From NCBI GenBank assembly GCA_001771065.1, contig MESQ01000058.1, positions 1 to 64,000 of the forward strand: a DNA stretch of 64,000 nt. The letters run 5' to 3'. Each line of letters begins with the position of its first letter. Position 1 is the first letter of the stretch. Both the position numbers and the translations under genes were made by a program. The notes beneath the pieces are model-generated. The model saw only the letters and a program-made list of their open reading frames with translations, was not told the origin of the DNA and searched no databases. The DNA comes from Burkholderiales bacterium RIFOXYD12_FULL_59_19 (GTDB lineage: Bacteria; Pseudomonadota; Gammaproteobacteria; Burkholderiales; Burkholderiaceae_C). Positions 62,045 to 64,000 of this stretch are shown piece after piece.

Positions 62045-62974
62045 TCACCATCGGCTACCCCCACGGCGCCAGAAAAGATTCCTCCCAGACAATTGCTTAC
62101 CATTGCAGCCATCGACTTTGATCTTGCCAATGACGCTGACACCGCCGGTTGCGAGTATGTTGTCAAAGCTCAGTGGTGAATTCTGAATGGGCTCCCAGTC
62201 AAGCCACTCCGACGGATAGACATGGCCAGCGTCTGGATACCCACCCAGACGCACGCCATCCATCAGGTCGAAGCACCCCCTAAAGGTAAGCGGAATTCCA
62301 GTCTGGTGAATGGCTGCGGCAAAACTCAGCGCGTCATTCAACACAGAGAATCCAAGGTTTTCCGGGTCCAAAGGTCCGACCATGACTTCTATCGGGTCAG
62401 GAAACATGCCGCCCATCGGCATCCATTCGACTCTGGGCTTGGCCCACCATTCACCAGAACCACCGAGGCCCTCACGCCGAGGTTCCTCTTTGTACCGATT
62501 CCTTCTATCCGCGATGGGATAGTGGCTGTCCATTGGCTGGAGCAGATCCTCCCTGGGGATGATCCGCAGCAGCGGGTTCCAGTGGTTGGGTTGGCCTTCC
62601 ACTGCAAGGGCCCAGCATTGCAGCAGCCCGTCGCCTATGTTGTCGCCAAGCAATTTGCCTGCGTTGTCCAGGTCGATCTGAACAATTGGCTGCATCGGTT
62701 CATCGTTTGCGAAAGGCCACGACCACTTTGCGCTAGTGAACGGAAAGCCCGGCCCCAACTGATCTGCCATCCGATGGGTCTGGTTTGTTTTGTCCAGCGG
62801 CAGAAACCGGGGCAGACAGTAAGGGCGTGACATTGCGGCATAGGCTCCAACGAAGTTTCTGAGTGCAGCCGTAGGCTGTGCGCTAGCAAATGCATCTAGA
62901 CGGCCCAACGCATCCACCGTCATTGAGCACATCCCCAATCGCCTTGAATTTCCTGATAGCGACTGTTGACTCAT
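62045..62974 (-). CDS. DUF1963-like (YwqG-type) protein
   Basis: 309 residues. IVQIDLDNAGKLLGDNIGDG with LLQCWALAV and a late RLGGYPDAGHVYPSEW resemble DUF1963 proteins, whose fold has Q-I-D-L and G-L-L-Q-F plus a GGyP motif. Function of the family is unknown. The start is ATG 62972-62974, overlapping the stop of the SHOCT gene (ATGA); longer in-frame starts fall inside that gene. Trp- and Pro-rich middle. Confidence 0.5.
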   Translation of the reverse strand: MSQQSLSGNSRRLGMCSMTVDALGRLDAFASAQPTAALRNFVGAYAAMSRPYCLPRFLPLDKTNQTHRMADQLGPGFPFTSAKWSWPFANDEPMQPIVQIDLDNAGKLLGDNIGDGLLQCWALAVEGQPNHWNPLLRIIPREDLLQPMDSHYPIADRRNRYKEEPRREGLGGSGEWWAKPRVEWMPMGGMFPDPIEVMVGPLDPENLGFSVLNDALSFAAAIHQTGIPLTFRGCFDLMDGVRLGGYPDAGHVYPSEWLDWEPIQNSPLSFDNILATGGVSVIGKIKVDGCNGKQLSGRNLFWRRGGSRW

Positions 62975-63708
62975 CGGGGAAACTTGTTCTTGCATTGCGA
63001 TTCCCACTCGTCGAGCATGTCGGCCCTGACTAGAACATCTTCGCCGACTTCCTTCCGATATTTTTCGACGGAATTTTCTACACAACTCGCCACGAAGTCT
63101 GCCGACGCTGGGGTGGCTTGCTCTTTCCTCGCTGGGGAGGGGGCAGCAGGAGTTTCACTGGTGCTTTCGGCATCGTCCAGGACTTCAAAGGTCAACAGGA
63201 ATTTTCCGTCGGCAGTTTGCTCCATCTTGTACGACACGGGGGCCTTCCTTGTGGTGTTGAGCGTAATAGTCGCGCGGCAAACAAGCACATCCGTTTTCGC
63301 ATCACGGCTCTGCTCTTTGACATCATTGACCAAAATTGCACTCAGGTTCATCGATCTTGCAAACTGAGACTGATCAAATGCCCTTTGAAGGGTGTCCTTG
63401 GCGGTGGCGCTATCGCATTGCAGTTTCGAACTATTTGAATTGGCAAGGGGGATGCTAGGACCCACCTGGTTGACTGGGCTGACAGTGCTGTCCGTGCCGG
63501 GGTGGCCTGCAAGACTGCCAAGTGCATTCAACAGGCTGATGGTGCCGATGATTAGCAGGGGAATTGCCCAAAACAGGCGGCGTGATCTCTTTGCCTTGGG
63601 GCTGCTGGTATTCAATATTTCCGCTTTTTTGGCGGCAAACTCTTCTGCGCTAAGCACTCCCTTTTCTTTGAGTTGGCTCAGCTTTTCCAGTTCGTCGGCT
63701 TGACTCAT
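62971..63708 (-). CDS. SHOCT-domain single-pass membrane protein
   Basis: 245 residues. A SHOCT domain at residues 4-33 (ELEKLSQLKEKGVLSAEEFA, then KKAEIL) is followed by one TM helix (LFWAIPLLIIGTISLLNALG, about 44-63). A soluble region with several cysteines follows, likely periplasmic. SHOCT domains bind proteins and often sit at the end of membrane or signalling proteins. ATG 63706-63708 has AAGGTGG upstream and places SHOCT at the very start. First complete gene of the accessory run. Confidence 0.7.
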   Translation of the reverse strand: MSQADELEKLSQLKEKGVLSAEEFAAKKAEILNTSSPKAKRSRRLFWAIPLLIIGTISLLNALGSLAGHPGTDSTVSPVNQVGPSIPLANSNSSKLQCDSATAKDTLQRAFDQSQFARSMNLSAILVNDVKEQSRDAKTDVLVCRATITLNTTRKAPVSYKMEQTADGKFLLTFEVLDDAESTSETPAAPSPARKEQATPASADFVASCVENSVEKYRKEVGEDVLVRADMLDEWESQCKNKFPR

Positions 63709-63876
63709 GTTGTTCCACCTTGAGAAATTTGTTGTTGAAGTCGTCAAACAATCAAGGGGAGCATTCGTGGGCATGAGGCATCTCCTTGAAGGTGCTCATG
63801 GTCGCCCACTATTGCGACAGTATTTGTCGCTTCGAAGATCGGCCAAGCCGACAACTGCATTGCGGTGAGTGAAGAC

Positions 63877-63999
63877 TCAGCGCTGTACGGGCGATTCTGG
63901 TTTGGGAATAGCCTCGGACAAATGGCCATATTGCGCCGCACCTTCGCGCAGGCGGGACGCAACTTCACGTCGAAGCGCCAGCGGTTTTTCGACCTTCAC
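63877..63999 (-). CDS. C-terminal end of a gene entering from the right edge (partial, unknown)
   Basis: An open minus-strand frame from the edge reads VKVEKPLALRREVASRLREG, then AAQYGHLSEAIPKPESPVQR and TGA at 63877-63879. The composition is charged and helix-like. It may be the end of a larger upstream gene, but only 41 codons are visible and chance cannot be excluded. Confidence 0.3.
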   Translation of the reverse strand: MKVEKPLALRREVASRLREGAAQYGHLSEAIPKPESPVQR

Positions 64000-64000
64000 A

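Noticed and set aside
63744-63968. Open frame of 74 codons on the minus strand near the right edge
   Set aside because: Overlaps the leader of the SHOCT gene and lacks any motif; the alternative frame entering from the edge looks slightly better.

Overview
The window looks like chromosome of a betaproteobacterium, most likely Comamonadaceae (Rhodoferax/Polaromonas-like). Supporting signs are tricarboxylate-carrier (TctB/TctC) genes, a glutaryl-CoA dehydrogenase with a CaiB-type CoA-transferase, an arylformamidase-like hydrolase, malate synthase G, a type A RNase P RNA and GC-rich coding sequence. No rRNA, tRNA, CRISPR array or complete insertion sequence was seen.

Layout. 1-6.2 kb: a tricarboxylate uptake and aconitase block (TctB, TctC, AcnD, PrpF, a cytosolic solute-binding-like protein) that ends in a thioesterase gene cut off at a junction near 6166. 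6.2-13.8 kb: glutarate-type catabolism (CoA-transferase, GcdH), a GT2/ArnT-like glycosyltransferase pair, a LysR regulator and a cytochrome b/dihaem c fusion. 13.9-24.3 kb: aminotransferase, HtpX, FAD oxidoreductase, CysK, rnpB, a cysteine-free Rrf2 regulator, a NhaR-like LysR regulator, a VanX-type dipeptidase, an RluF-like protein and a Nudix/metallo-beta-lactamase fusion, with a dispersed modular palindrome running through the stretch. 24.4-28.2 kb: pilA under a clear sigma-54 promoter, a TMTC-like candidate pilin glycosyltransferase, a broken DUF4143 gene and a higBA pair. 28.2-35.0 kb: a tight minus-strand run (RNB exoribonuclease, TonB-like protein, aroE, mtgA, plsC-like, cdsA-like, ruvC). 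35.4-40.4 kb: a sucrose operon (sucrose-phosphate synthase, sucrose phosphatase, amylosucrase). 40.5-51.3 kb: Crp/Fnr regulator, ybeY, phoH, ruvA, a complete branched-chain-type ABC transporter, hydrolase, ruvB and an M20 amidohydrolase. 51.3-57.2 kb: a second CaiB-type transferase, two tandem toxin-antitoxin modules (one with a decayed toxin), a haloacid dehalogenase and malate synthase G.

From 57.25 kb to the right edge the sequence changes: lower GC, unfamiliar proteins and gene debris. An AbiGi-like abortive-infection gene is followed by a fragment of a short-chain dehydrogenase. Six minus-strand genes then follow with short gaps or overlaps: a SHOCT membrane protein, a DUF1963-like protein, a PD-(D/E)XK nuclease-like protein, its tightly coupled unknown partner, an FtsZ-like GTPase domain with a Tat-like N-terminus and no C-terminal domain, and a small zinc-ribbon protein. 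This right-hand accessory region is the best candidate for an undescribed system.

Functionally the core is mostly ordinary housekeeping (RuvABC split over three sites, murein and phospholipid synthesis, rRNA maturation) mixed with carboxylate catabolism and sucrose storage or osmoprotection. All functional calls rest on reading the sequence; no database search was run.
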